A stretch of 64,000 nucleotides of DNA, taken from NCBI RefSeq assembly GCF_036898095.1, contig NC_090768.1, positions 51,540,556 through 51,604,555 on the forward strand, read 5' to 3'. The notes under the pieces were generated by a model. The model was not told where the DNA came from, searched no databases, and saw only the letters and a program-made list of their open reading frames with translations. The first letter of the stretch is position 1; each line of letters starts with the position of its first letter. Shown here piece by piece: positions 11,461 to 21,600 of this stretch. Origin of the DNA: Palaemon carinicauda. Its lineage: Eukaryota; Arthropoda; Malacostraca; Decapoda; Palaemonidae. The position numbers and the translations under genes were made by a program.

Positions 11461-12175
11461 AATTTTAACGAGGGTTAACTACCCCCGCGCTAGTTAGCAA
11501 GGGGGTAGGGGAAGGGGTAGCTTGCTACCCCTCCCCACACACACCGGTGAATTGTCTCACTTCACTTAGAGGTAGGACTTGTCTTGGGGGACAGGGCTGG
11601 CGGGCAAATATGTGTAAATAGCTAAGGTTTGTATGGTTAGGAAAAATACAAATTTGTCATTTGTTCCGTAACCGAAATACAAACCACGCTATTTACATAG
11701 GGTGACTTACCCCTTAGGAAGTGTGGAAAGTCCCCAGCCTTACTGGCTTTGGCTTTACCCTGGGACTCAGAATCCGAGTGAGTAGCACTCGAAAAAAGGA
11801 GTCCCTGCACCTCACAAGTTCCTTGCTCTGCAAGGGACATGTGGCCTACATAAGTTGTGTGTGGAGGAATAGAGTGTGACTCGTCCTAGGAAGTTAACCT
11901 GGAGTCCTTTAGATGGAATTCTAGGCTAGGACGTTCCAATACCACCTCGTCGGGGTATGGGGGACGCGACAGTATTAACTTAATACTAGGAACACAAGGG
12001 AGCATGGTTTACCTGCAGAGGTTGAGGTCAGCTATGCAGAGACCAGGATGCTGCTTTCCCCAAGAGAGGGGAGGATGAAGAAGTAAAGGCCAGACATACT
12101 CTTTCATTCACGCAGACTAAAACCAGGTAACAATGCCCTTAACCTTCTGCTACTTGTCCACTAAGGAGCCTGAGG

Positions 12176-12810
12176 TTAGACCAGCTGTTGTGGAGCCACC
12201 ACAGGGCCGATAGAAAAGGTATCGAGGCTCCTGTGGGGCACGTCCTGCAGGTAGTGGGCTGTGAAGGTCGTTTGACGCTTCCAGACCCCAGCTTGTAGCA
12301 CCTGCGTCACAGAGAAGTTTCTCTTAAAGGCCAGGGACGTAGCGATGCCCCTGACGTCGTGTGCCCTATGGCGACGTGACGGAGGAGGGTCAGGATTCAA
12401 GGCGTGATGGATAACCCTTCGAATCCAGGCCGAGATGGTGTTCTTGGTGACCCTCCTCTTCGTCCTGCCTGTGTTTACAAACAACGCTTGCACGCGGGGA
12501 CGAACTGCAGCTGTCCTCTTCAAGTAACGCCTCAGACTCCTCACTGGGCATAATAGCAGATGGTCTGGGTCACTTGTTACAGAACGGAGACTCGTGACCC
12601 TGAAGGAGTCGAACCGTGGGTCCGGCACTCCAGGGTTCTGAGTCTTGGCAACAAACTCAGGGACGAACCTGAACGTTACCTCCCCCCATCCCCTTGAATG
12701 GGCGATGTCGTATGAGAGACCATGAAGTTCACTAACTCGTTTGGCAGAGGCCAACGCGAGTAGGAAAGCCGTCTTCCACGTCAGGTGGCGATCAGAGGCC
12801 TGGCGTAATG
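12176..12810 (-). pseudogene. Tyrosine recombinase C-terminal domain, element B
   Basis: About 210 residues in one open frame. Catalytic features are visible in order: the first arginine in SAKRVSEL (about 12735), the H-x-x-R pair in HDVRGIATSLAF (about 12340), and the tyrosine in HYLQDVPH (about 12250). The protein ends VVAPQQLV at 12176. The core-binding N-terminal half is missing because of the internal deletion, and gag repeat sequence lies in its place. The fragment is therefore probably non-functional, although its catalytic residues look intact. It belongs to the DIRS group of retrotransposon recombinases. Confidence 0.8.
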
Positions 12811-14033
12811 GTTCGAAGGGAGGTCTGCAAACCCGAACGCGCAGTAGAACGCGCAGTAGAGCGCGCAGGGGAACCCTGACGCGCAAGGGAAGCACCCACA
12901 CCGTGGGAGACATCCCTTTGCCCGGAAGGGACCGGTGCCCGTCGGATGACGAGGTTAGAAGGCGCCTGCTGCACATCTGCGCCGGAAGTGGAAGGTCTGG
13001 TAGGCGTAGGAGATCGCAAGCGATCTGCAGAGAGGTCAAAGGACGTGGCTACTACGGTCTGCTCCCGACGAGGAGAATCCTCTGCAGAGGAATTAGGCGG
13101 AGACGGCTCGAAGAGGCGCCTCTTGACTCCCTTATAGGGAGACGGGAGGCCCCTGCGGCGAAGAGGACGATGAGCCTTACGGCGAAGGCGGCCACGAGGA
13201 AGGTCATCCGGATCGTCAGTCCTCTGAAGAGGAGTCTCTGTCAGTGCGCTCCCCCGAGGAGGAGGCGTACCCGCAGGAGAGACCGTGAAACCCAACTTCC
13301 CCTTTGAAGGATATTCGGAAGGGGGAGGAGAGCCTTCAGCAACGTCCGCAACAGCAGCCACAGCAGAGGTTTGACCAGACCCGTCGGAAGCCTCTGCCAC
13401 AACCACGTCGACAATAGACAGAGGGTCTACCTCTGCTATCACCGGAGATTGTTTGACAGCAGCCCCAAACTGGATAAGGTCAAACAGGGCTTCCTTGGAG
13501 GGCAAGCCCTTAAGCTCCAAGGAAGCCCAAAGCTGAAAGAGATCATCATTAGAAACAGCATTAGGGTCATCATAATGAGAATCAAAATCCTCCCCCGGAG
13601 GAGGAGTAGGAGCCGCCCCGTTATGGGAGGCGACGCCCTCTCCCGCACCCCAAGATCGAGAAACAGAACAATGGTCTACGCTACCACTCGGCGGTCTCTC
13701 ACGAGAGGCCAGCCGAGTGGGAGCTTCGGAGGAGGTTTGGGCGGTGGAAGAAGAGTCCTTGGAGCCTTCCTCTTTCAAGGCAACCCTTGAAGGAGAAAGG
13801 TCTTTCTTGGACTTCTTACGCCGCCGGGCAAACCTCTCCCACTGGGAGGTAGACCACTCCCTGCACTCACTACACGTTAAGTCCCTAGCACACCGTTGAC
13901 CTCGACACTGCGGGCAAGGGGTGTGAGGATCTGTCTCGACCGCCGACATGAAGGTACCACAGGGGCAGCCGGGAAGACCAGGGCATTTGCGCATAATAGC
14001 GATGAAGGGCGAGGCCAACTTCCAAACAAACAA
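12792..14033 (-). CDS. Gag-like protein of element B with Cys/His module
   Basis: An open frame of 413 codons. The first conserved methionine is probably the one before RKCPGLPGC at about 13994. Near the N-terminus is a cysteine/histidine module, H-x2-C-x2-C-x4-C-x5-C-x2-C (HTPCPQC, CRGQRC, CSEC), that has the same spacing in the gag of element C. The rest is low-complexity, rich in serine, proline and arginine, as in nucleic-acid-binding gag proteins. The last 20 or so residues are repeats (ARSTARST) where the frame runs into the deletion junction near 12815. Function as the structural protein of the retrotransposon particle is inferred from position. Confidence 0.65.
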   Translation of the reverse strand: MFVWKLASPFIAIMRKCPGLPGCPCGTFMSAVETDPHTPCPQCRGQRCARDLTCSECREWSTSQWERFARRRKKSKKDLSPSRVALKEEGSKDSSSTAQTSSEAPTRLASRERPPSGSVDHCSVSRSWGAGEGVASHNGAAPTPPPGEDFDSHYDDPNAVSNDDLFQLWASLELKGLPSKEALFDLIQFGAAVKQSPVIAEVDPLSIVDVVVAEASDGSGQTSAVAAVADVAEGSPPPSEYPSKGKLGFTVSPAGTPPPRGSALTETPLQRTDDPDDLPRGRLRRKAHRPLRRRGLPSPYKGVKRRLFEPSPPNSSAEDSPRREQTVVATSFDLSADRLRSPTPTRPSTSGADVQQAPSNLVIRRAPVPSGQRDVSHGVGASLARQGSPARSTARSTARSGLQTSLRTITPGL

Positions 14034-14048
14034 AGTCTGAGAAAAAGA

Positions 14049-14292
14049 AAATGGAGTTTTTATGATAAAACAAAGTTTTATGAATACTTACCTGGCAGTT
14101 ATATATATATATAGCTGAGTCTCTGACTGCGGCAGAATTTAATCGAAAATCGCAGCAACCGCCTTGTGGTGGTTGTGTGGTTAGATGGTTAACAACCCTT
14201 ACAGGGTGGTACTTGGAATCATTCCCGTTTTCTGTTCCTCAGATTATCTTTGCCCGACCTGTCTCCTGAGGGGAGGTGGGTGGGCTTTAAAA
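14049..14292. repeat. Element C far inverted terminal repeat
   Basis: 14080-14262 is the reverse complement of 20355-20545, with only a few mismatches. The outer bases 14049-14110 (from ATGGAGTTTTTATGATAAAA) are also repeated inverted at 14293-14348, forming 55-60-bp arms around the unit. Confidence 0.85.
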
Positions 14293-14392
14293 TATATATA
14301 TAACTGCCAGGTAAGTATTCATAAAACTGTTTTATCATAAAAACTCCATTTTTATGAATAGTACTTACCTGGCAGTTATATATATATAGCTG
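14293..14392. repeat. Internal complementary region of element C (hairpin)
   Basis: A near-perfect palindrome. TATATATAACTGCCAGGTAA on the left arm is answered by TTACCTGGCAGTTATATATA on the right, around a 30-base centre. The right arm copies the outermost bases of the 5' terminus at 20510-20545. DIRS elements are thought to use such a region as a template to complete their ends and circularise. Confidence 0.75.
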
Positions 14393-14792
14393 ATTCACAC
14401 ATTTGGAGGAGGGAAACAGACAGAAAAACATAGTTGGGAAAACAACAAAAGAGTTGTAGGAGAACAAACACCTTGATTCCTTACCTGCTAAGGTAGCTGA
14501 CTTCAAAGGTAACTGCCTCTAGAGTCGCTTTCCCTTAGGAGTGTTCAGCCAGGAGTAGACCTGCTACGCTGCAAACAACTCAATCGAGTCTGTCAAAGGG
14601 GTAGGACCAACAACTTGACTAGACTTCAGAAACTACCTTCCCATATAACAAAAACCTGCAACCTTACTAAAGCTAACCACCTAACCTTGCAGAAATAGAT
14701 ATAAACTATCTATCTGGACTGAGGGAACCGTACCACAAGACGAGGACCTCAGACAACCATAAAAAACACAAACCCATATACAAGTACATAAA
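14393..14792 (-). other. 3' untranslated region of element C
   Basis: About 400 bases between the recombinase stop and the internal complementary region. No open frame or repeat is seen. Confidence 0.6.
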
Positions 14793-15950
14793 CTAAGGTT
14801 GAGTGGGGGTAGTAACTCCTTTGCCTAATACAGAAGCCGCAGCTACGTATGGGCCCAAGGTATAACGCTTGTCATAGTACAATCTTACCTCTCTGAGGTA
14901 ATGAGAAGCGAAGACAGAGTTGCTCCTCCAGAACGTTGCATCCATGATCTGCCTAACTGACATATTTTTCCGGTATGCCAGCGAAGCAGCAATGGCCCTT
15001 ACTTCGTGAGCCCGTACTTTTAACAGGGCGAAGTTTTCTTCCTCACAAAAGAGGTGGGCTTCCCTAATAGTTTCCCTCAGGAAAAAGGACAAAGCGTTCT
15101 TTGACAGGGGTTTTTGAGGATCCTTCACCGAACACCATAAGGAGTTGGAAGCACCCCTCACGCTCTTAGTGTGGGCCAAATAAGCCTTGAGAGCCCTAAC
15201 CAGGCAGAGGAGGCTTTCCTGTTCCTGACCCACTAGATTCGTGAGGTTAGGGACTTCAAAAGTCCTGGGCCAGGGTTTCGAAGGGTTCTCATTCTTGGCG
15301 AGAAAGTCGAACCTCAAGGCACAAACCGCTCCATTTAGGGTGAAGCCTACACGCTTCTCGATTGCCTGGACCTTGCTGATCCTCCTGGCAGTCGCTAGAG
15401 TCAAAAGGAAGAAGGTTTTTTTTAGTCACATCTCGCAGAGAAGCTTGCGAGATAGGCTCAAACTTCCTGGAGCACAAAAACTTAAGCACCACATCCAGGT
15501 TCCAAGAAGGGGGTCTTAAGTGCACCTGCTTCGTTGTCTCAAAAGACCTAATGAGGTCCTGCAAGTCCTTATTCTGAGATAACTCTAAGCCTCTATGCCT
15601 AAAGACGGTTGAGAGCATGCTCCTGTATCCTTTAATGGTAGATACAGCCAGCTTAGCATCCTGCCTGAGGTACAAAAGAAAGTCTGCAATCTGGCTTAGA
15701 GAGGTAGAGGACGAGGAAACCTTGCGCCTCCTACACCAAGCTCTAAAGGTCTCCCACTTTGACTGGTAGACTCTTTGTGAAGAGATCCTCCTTGCCCTGG
15801 CAATAGCTTTCGCCGCTTGTGCCGAAAAGCCTCGAGATCTAACGAGCTTCTCGACAGTCTGAAGGCAGTCAGATTGAGAGCGAGGGGGTTTTGGTGAAAT
15901 CTCTCGAAGTGGGGTTGTCTGAGAAGATCTGGACTTGCCGGGAGTCTTCT
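14793..15950 (-). pseudogene. Tyrosine recombinase of element C, one frameshift
   Basis: The N-terminal core-binding part (RSRGFSAQAAKAIARARRIS, then an SKWETFRAWC-like block) lies in the frame that overlaps the RT gene and runs to about 15420. The catalytic part continues in another frame to 14793. The switch is at 15416-15423, where a run of eight T (A on the coding strand) appears to have gained or lost a base. Catalytic residues are visible: arginine in ARRISKVQAI, H-x-x-R in HEVRAIAASLAY, and tyrosine in SHYLREVRLY. Apart from the shift the domain looks complete, so the copy may have died recently or the run may be a sequencing error. Confidence 0.85.
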
Positions 15951-17783
15951 TGGAAAGTCCATCAGCAACCCTACCACTTCGGTGAACCATTCCCTCGCAG
16001 GCCAGAATGGAGCCACTAGGATCATTCGTCCCGAATCGAGGAGAGCGAATTTCCTGACAACCAGATTGATGATCTTGAACGGGGGAAAGGCATACATGTC
16101 CAGCCCCGTCCAATCCATCAAGAAGGCATCCACTGCAACAGCTTCCTCGTCCGGGACTAGGGAGCAGTAGTTGGGGATCCTCTTGTTTAGACCGGAGGCA
16201 AAAAGGTCTATTACAGGTCTGCCCCACAACTTCCAGAGGCTCCGACAGACATGCGGGTTGAGAGTCCACTCTGTGGGAAGGACTTGTCCCCTCCTGCTGA
16301 GCATGTCTGCCCTGATGTTTCTCTGCCCTTGAACAAACCTTGTCAACAGCTGGGTCTCGTTCTCGTTCGCCCAAAGGAGAAGCTCTCTCGCAGTTGAGAA
16401 CAGAGAGAGGGAGTGAGTTCCTCCTTGCTTCCTTATGTACGCGAGAGCTGTGGTGTTGTCGGAATTGATCTCCACAGTCTTTCCTGACACCGAGGTTTTG
16501 AAGGCCTTGAGCCCTAACAAAATGGCCATCAATTCCTTCCTGTTGATATGCCAACTGATCTGACTCCCTTCCCAAATACCTGAGACCTCTTTGTTCCCTA
16601 GTGTTGCTCCCCAGCCTGACTCGGACGCGTCTGAGAATAACACTAGGTCGGGGTTCTTCTTGAACAAGGAGATCCCTTTTCCCAACAGAGCTGGGTCCAG
16701 CCACCACATCAAAAGATCCTTGATCTTTGTCGGAATGGGAAAAGAAAAAGTGTCCTCCTGGATCTTTCTGTTCCAAACCTTTGCGAGGAAGTGTTGCAGA
16801 GGCCTTAGGTGCAGTCTCCCCAACGGGACAAACTGCTCCAGGGAGGATAGAGTTCCCAGCAGACTCATCCACTCCTTCGCTGAGCATTCCTGCTTCCTCA
16901 AAAAGTCTTTGACTTTGTCCAGGCACCTGGTCTGCCTCTCCTGGGAGGGAGAAGCCTGAAAAAGAACTGAATTCAGAACTATCCCCAAATAGAGAATAGT
17001 CTGATTTGGCTCGGTCTGAGACTTCCCCCAGTTGACGATGAGTCCCAGGTCCTGAGTCATCGTATAAGTCTTCATTAGGTCCTCCAGACATTTCTCTTTC
17101 GACTGTGACCGGATCAGCCAGTCGTCTAGATAGAAGGAGACCCTTATCCCCTCCTGGTGTAACCAGCCTGCCACATTCGCCATTAGTCTGGTGAAAACTT
17201 GGGGAGCTGTGCTGAGACCGAAGCAAAGTGCCCTGAATTGGAAGCACTTGCCCTGGAACACAAACCTCAGATATCTCCTCGAAGACGGATGAATGGGGAC
17301 GTGAAAATAAGCGTCCTGCAGGTCGAGAGAAACCATCCAGTCTCCTGGACGAACTGCAGCCAGCACTGACTGAGTCGTCTCCATGGAGAACTTTGTTTTC
17401 TCCACGAAGGCGTTCAGAGAGCTGACATCTAGAACTGGTCTCCATCCACCCGAGTTCTTGGGAACCAGAAACAGGCGATTGTAAAAGCCTGGGGAAGCGA
17501 GGTCTTGAACCAGCTCTATTGCTCCCTTGACCAACATCTGGTCGACTAGCTCCAGAAGAGCCTCTCGTTTCCCCGCGTCGGTGTACTGAGCCACTAAGGC
17601 TAGGGGAGTGTCTGAGAGAGGTGGTTTCTTTAAAAAGGGGATCTTGTAACCTTCCTTGACGACTGAGAGGGACCAGGTGTCCGCCCCTCTCCTTTTCCAA
17701 GACTGCCAAAAACGAGACAGTCTTGCCCCTACTGGTGTCTGGAGGACTTCCATCTCATTTTTTGGACCGGGGCCTAAACGCAC
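15696..17783 (-). CDS. Reverse transcriptase-RNase H-methyltransferase-like polyprotein of DIRS element C
   Basis: An unbroken 695-codon frame. The RT domain (residues about 90-290) shows the palm motif SLDLQDAYFHVPIHPSSR and the active-site box FYLDDWLI. RNase H follows (about 375-500), with acidic residues in LFSDASESGWG, KELMAILLGL and NSDNTTALAYI. Residues about 510-620 contain VIDLFASGLN and YAFPPFKII, which match the region called a DNA-methylase-like domain in DIRS elements. It overlaps gag by about 29 bases at its start, and the recombinase frame overlaps its 3' end, both usual for DIRS. RT copies element RNA into DNA, and RNase H removes the RNA strand. All catalytic residues I can see are present. 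Confidence 0.92.
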   Translation of the reverse strand: MRLGPGPKNEMEVLQTPVGARLSRFWQSWKRRGADTWSLSVVKEGYKIPFLKKPPLSDTPLALVAQYTDAGKREALLELVDQMLVKGAIELVQDLASPGFYNRLFLVPKNSGGWRPVLDVSSLNAFVEKTKFSMETTQSVLAAVRPGDWMVSLDLQDAYFHVPIHPSSRRYLRFVFQGKCFQFRALCFGLSTAPQVFTRLMANVAGWLHQEGIRVSFYLDDWLIRSQSKEKCLEDLMKTYTMTQDLGLIVNWGKSQTEPNQTILYLGIVLNSVLFQASPSQERQTRCLDKVKDFLRKQECSAKEWMSLLGTLSSLEQFVPLGRLHLRPLQHFLAKVWNRKIQEDTFSFPIPTKIKDLLMWWLDPALLGKGISLFKKNPDLVLFSDASESGWGATLGNKEVSGIWEGSQISWHINRKELMAILLGLKAFKTSVSGKTVEINSDNTTALAYIRKQGGTHSLSLFSTARELLLWANENETQLLTRFVQGQRNIRADMLSRRGQVLPTEWTLNPHVCRSLWKLWGRPVIDLFASGLNKRIPNYCSLVPDEEAVAVDAFLMDWTGLDMYAFPPFKIINLVVRKFALLDSGRMILVAPFWPAREWFTEVVGLLMDFPRRLPASPDLLRQPHFERFHQNPLALNLTAFRLSRSSLDLEAFRHKRRKLLPGQGGSLHKESTSQSGRPLELGVGGARFPRPLPL

Positions 17784-20208
17784 CCCTGTTGGTCCTTGGC
17801 CCTGACTCTTGTCTTCTCCCCCGAAAATCCGCTCTCGAGGAGATCCTGCCCCGAAAGGGCTGTTGAAACTTCTTCTCTTCCTTCTTCAGAGGAGCAGGAG
17901 CAACAGGTAAGGTCTTTCTAGCCGACCGAGACAAAAGGTCCTGAGTAGCCTTCTGAGCCAGAGAAAGGGAGATATCTCTGACCAGAGCTTCAGGAAAAAG
18001 ATGACGTGAAAAAGGGGCGCAAAGCAGCTCCGACTTCTGGGCAACAGTCACAGATCTAGAGGTGAAGGAGCACAAAAGGGCCCTCTTCTTTAAGACCCCT
18101 GCTGAGAAAAGGGAAGCCAATTCATTAGCTCCATCCCTTAGAGCTTTGTCCATGCAGGACATGATACTCGTCAGGTCCTTCGTGTCCTCCAGGAGTTCAG
18201 ACTTCCTGGCCAGAGTCCCGAGAGACCAGTCCAGGAAGCTGAAAACCTCGAAAACCCTGAAAATTCCCTCCGACATGGACCACATCACCTTGGCAGAGTT
18301 TAAAGCATGCCTTCTTGCCGAGTCCACAAGAGCCGAGAAGTCACCTTGGGAGGAGGCAGGCACTCCTAACCCCAAAGGTTCCCCTGCCTCATACCACATA
18401 CCGGCCTTGGAAGCGAGCCGAGACGGTGGAAAAGAAAAGGTGGTCTTGACAGCTTGTCTCCGTTCCTTCATCCAATCATCCACCTTAGCGAGAGCTTTCC
18501 TGGCCGAAATTGAAAGTTTCATTTTGATGAAGGCCGAAGACTTAGTAGCTTTCTTCCTGGTAAATTGAGACTGAGGAGAACGAGGGGCCGAAGGTTGAAA
18601 TTCCTCCCCATAAAGTTCCAAAAGAGAGCGAGAAAGAACCTTATAATCACTAGAAGAGTCGGCAGGTTTTTCTTCCTCTTCCGAAATATCTTCGAGGTCC
18701 TGCTCAAGGATAACATCCTGAAGAGTTGGGCTGCCAGCAGTCTGGCACCGAGAGCTGTTTGAATCCTGGCGCCAAGCGCCGCTAACATCCAGTCGGCGAG
18801 AAGCGGTATCGTCACGATGACGAGAAGCGGTATCGTCACGATGACGAGAAGCGGTATCGTCACGATGACGAGAAGCAGTATCGTCCTGAAGATGCAGGCT
18901 GCCTTCGCCTTGAAAATGCAGACTGCATTCATCCTGTTTCCTAAGAAACGAGGCAGTAACGTCCTGGCGTTTCGAAAAAGAAACGGAATCGTCACGGAGC
19001 CGAGAACGAGAGGCAGTATCGTCCTGGCGCCGGGAGAGGGGGGAAGGAAATTCCTGGCAGCGTGCCGATGAAGAGGGTATGCGTTGTCGCACGGCCGACG
19101 AAGTGCGCAGAGGTTTCTTCGGAGAGATACTAAGATCTCTCTTAGAAGAAGATCTCTTAACAGGCAAAGAGACGTCCTTCCGTCTGACGGACTGAGAAGG
19201 GTGGCTGAAAGCTTGAACTAACGATGAAAGTTGTTCCTGCATAATAACCATGAAAGCTTTAGCAACCTCCGCTGGCTCTCGCGGTGCCGAAGACGGCAGT
19301 TGTCGTACGGCTTGACTGGGAGCGCTGGCAGAAGAAGTAGGGAGTCTAGTAGGATTAACTGGGCTAAGGACTCTCTGTTTCGCCCTTTTAACAGGAACAA
19401 CATTGAAATCGTCTTCCGAAGGATCAGGATCTCGGCTACTCGAACCGGGAGAGGGAGAGCGAGACTGCACATCCCGGTTCCACCCTCTCTTCATTGGTCT
19501 TGATTCGTAACGCCAATTACGTCTGGGAGAACGATCAGGCGAAGACACAAACGTATCTGACACGCCTTTCCTACGGCGGTCAAGAGCAGCCTGGGAGATC
19601 GCAACAGGACTGTCTGAGGCGACGACTGACCGAGGATAAGCACCTCTCACCCCCTTTCGGCTTTCGACGTACCTTCTCCCTTGGTCCTGTTAGCTTGGTA
19701 GAGGTCTAGACCTAGGGGTATGACAGATTCGATCAGTCGCCACCTCCACTGCACTTTCACAAGCACTAATTTCACTTACACCCTTACCTTTAAAGGCCTC
19801 CAATTGTGCTTTAATGGCCTCTAATTCAGCAGCTAATTTAGCATACCCAGGGTCATCCGTAGGCACAGATCCTGTAGAAGGGGCAGGAGTTACTACATTC
19901 GGGAAAGGAATAACTTCCAAAGAGGTTACAAGCAAAGGGTCAATAGATAAATCTAAGCTAGGCTCACTAGCAGACTTTGACTTTGATTTAGCTCTTCTAA
20001 CTCTATCAATCTCAAGTTTGCGCACATAGCGCTTCATAGCTAACCAATTATCATCACTTAAAACCTCGCATTCCTTGCACTTATTATCTAAAGCACATTC
20101 AAACCCCCTGCAACCCATACAGATAGTGTGAGGGTCAACCGACACTTTCAGCAACCTCACCTTGCAAATATCATTCGCACAAATACGATAATGAATTTTT
20201 TCACTCAT
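17755..20208 (-). pseudogene. Gag of DIRS element C, interrupted by one in-frame stop
   Basis: The start codon is placed at 20206-20208 (MSEKIHYRIC), the first methionine before the conserved region. A Cys/His module follows: H-x2-C-x2-C-x4-C-x5-C-x2-C, with CMGC, CRGFEC and CKEC. A short predicted coiled region (KLAAELEAIKAQLEAFKG) lies at 19790-19850. A TAA at 19690-19692 breaks the frame. The same frame then stays open to 17755 for 643 more codons. That second part holds serine/arginine-rich linkers and an in-frame 8-residue repeat DDTASRHR (18780-18860), and ends in a basic RGR-rich tail (about 17765-17860), likely for nucleic acid binding. Confidence 0.8.
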
Positions 20209-20343
20209 GATAAGAAAGGAAAAAAAGACAAAAAACAAAAAACAAACACGATTGCCAAATCCCAACACAGTGTACTTCACCAAAAACGAAGTCCAAAAAG
20301 GCAATGAAGGGAAAGCGATCCGAAAAAACTAAATGGCGGACCA

Positions 20344-20545
20344 ACGATGTTGTCGATCCGGCCGGCAGAGATAATCTGAGGAACAGAAAACGGGAATGAT
20401 TCCAAGTACCACCCTGTAAGGGTTGTTAACCATCTAACCACACAACCACTACAAGGCGGTTGCCGCAATTTTCGATTAAATTCTGCCGCAGTCGGAGACT
20501 CAGCTATATATATATAACTGCCAGGTAAGTACTATTCATAAAAAA
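20344..20545. repeat. Element C 5' inverted terminal repeat
   Basis: The reverse complement of 14050-14262. It ends with TATATAACTGCCAGGTAAGT and TACTATTCATAAA at the outer edge. The following bases (AAAACAGATTAAGG) belong to element B. Confidence 0.85.
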
Positions 20546-20796
20546 ACAGATTAAGGCTATCAAAAGCGAGGACGAAAGACAGACACGTCTGCACATCTTC
20601 CGAGCCAAAAGTGAAGTGAGACAATTCACCGGTATGTGGGGGGGAGGGGTAGCAAGCTACCCCTTCCCCTACCCCCTTGCTAACTAGCGCGGGGGTAGTT
20701 AACCCTCGTTAAAATTTATTGGCTCGTCATTTTCAGCTACACCGAAAGTAAACCCAATGTAAATAGCGTGGTTTGTATTTCGGTTACGGAACAAAG
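20546..20796 (-). mobile_element. Element B, 5' leader and terminal repeat
   Basis: Matches 7915-8167 of element A and 9325-9575 of element D: the AGCGAGGACGAAAGACAGAC leader, GAGCCAAAAGTGAAGTGAGA, the C-rich palindromic tract, and the end CGGTTACGGAACAAA. It is the continuation of element B after the element C insertion. Confidence 0.85.
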
Positions 20797-21060
20797 CCAG
20801 TTTCCACTTCCTGAAGAAAACGCAATGAAAAGTTTTCTTGCAGGCTCATATGTACGTCTGTACCCTATGCAGCAAAAAACAAGAGAAGACACTTTGACAG
20901 GTAAGGGGTAGTGTTTCCTCACCCTCGCTCCCACCTGTCGTTAACTACATTGTTAACGATTTCAACGTCCATCCAGCTCGCACACTGAAAACTGTTCCCT
21001 ACATAAAAGGCGATGGTTTGCATTTGTGTAGGAACAAATTGTATCTAACATACCCAGCTC
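20797..21060. other. Possible terminus of a third, related element
   Basis: Immediately right of element B, 20985-21045 contains GGCGATGGTTTGCATTTGTG followed by TAGGAACAAAT. This resembles the DIRS-like end GTGGTTTGTATTTCGG...GGAACAAA. It may be a diverged relative or older insertion site. No coding sequence accompanies it. Confidence 0.3.
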
Positions 21061-21444
21061 ACATGAAGTTAAATTTTGGAAAGTCCAAATAACAGCAACA
21101 AGTAGAAGAGATACAAAGTACTGTACATTATTTTAGAGTGACTGTCCATGCACTTTTTTTATCACAATACTCATGGGACCACACATACTGTATTGTGTTA
21201 CAGGGCTTGACCACACAGTAACTCAGGGACCACATCCACAATATGTTTAAAGAACAAACACAATCATGTCTTGGGAGCTCCACCCACTCTTTCCTCAGGA
21301 TTCAGAAGCTATTCTCCTTGCAAGGGGAAACCTCAGGGTGGTCCTCCTCTCCTGGGAAGCAGAAAGAGAAAAGGAGGTGACCATAATCAAGCTTCTTCAC
21401 CGTACTCCTCACTGTATCTTCTTAACAAAATCGTACAACGGAAT

Positions 21445-21600
21445 ATTTGACGTCTGAAGAACATGAGACCACGGGGGTTTCTTTGATAAAAACCACTTTC
21501 TGATGTCTGAAGAACATGAGACCACAGGGGTTTCCTTGATAAAAACCACTTTACGACTTCTGAAGAACATGAGGCCACAGGGGTTTCCTTGATAAAAATA
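21445..21600. repeat. 53-bp tandem repeat, three copies
   Basis: Three units beginning GA(C/T)(G/T)TCTGAAGAACATGAG and ending GATAAAAACCACTTT, at about 21450, 21502 and 21557. Confidence 0.8.

Larger units (their letters stand above)
11461..14047 (-). mobile_element. DIRS-like element B (A family), internally deleted, left part
   Basis: The far terminus (11461-11720) matches 280-545 of element A. A recombinase C-terminal half (12176 to about 12810) and a gag-like frame (about 12810-13994) follow on the minus strand. The RT, RNase H and recombinase N-terminal parts are absent, so gag is joined almost directly to the recombinase. The element is interrupted at 14047 by element C. Its 5' leader and terminus continue at 20546-20796. 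Confidence 0.8.
14048..20545 (-). mobile_element. DIRS retrotransposon C, near intact, inserted in element B
   Basis: A 6.5-kb element on the minus strand. Order: 5' terminal repeat (20545-20344), gag (20208-17755), overlapping RT-RNase H-methyltransferase frame (17783-15696), tyrosine recombinase (about 15950-14793), internal complementary region (14392-14293) and inverted terminal repeat (14292-14049). The termini match as inverted repeats of about 200 bases with a few differences. Sequence outside both ends belongs to element B. There is no target duplication beyond shared A bases, as expected for recombinase-driven insertion. Only two lesions are visible in the genes, so this is a fairly young copy. 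Confidence 0.9.
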
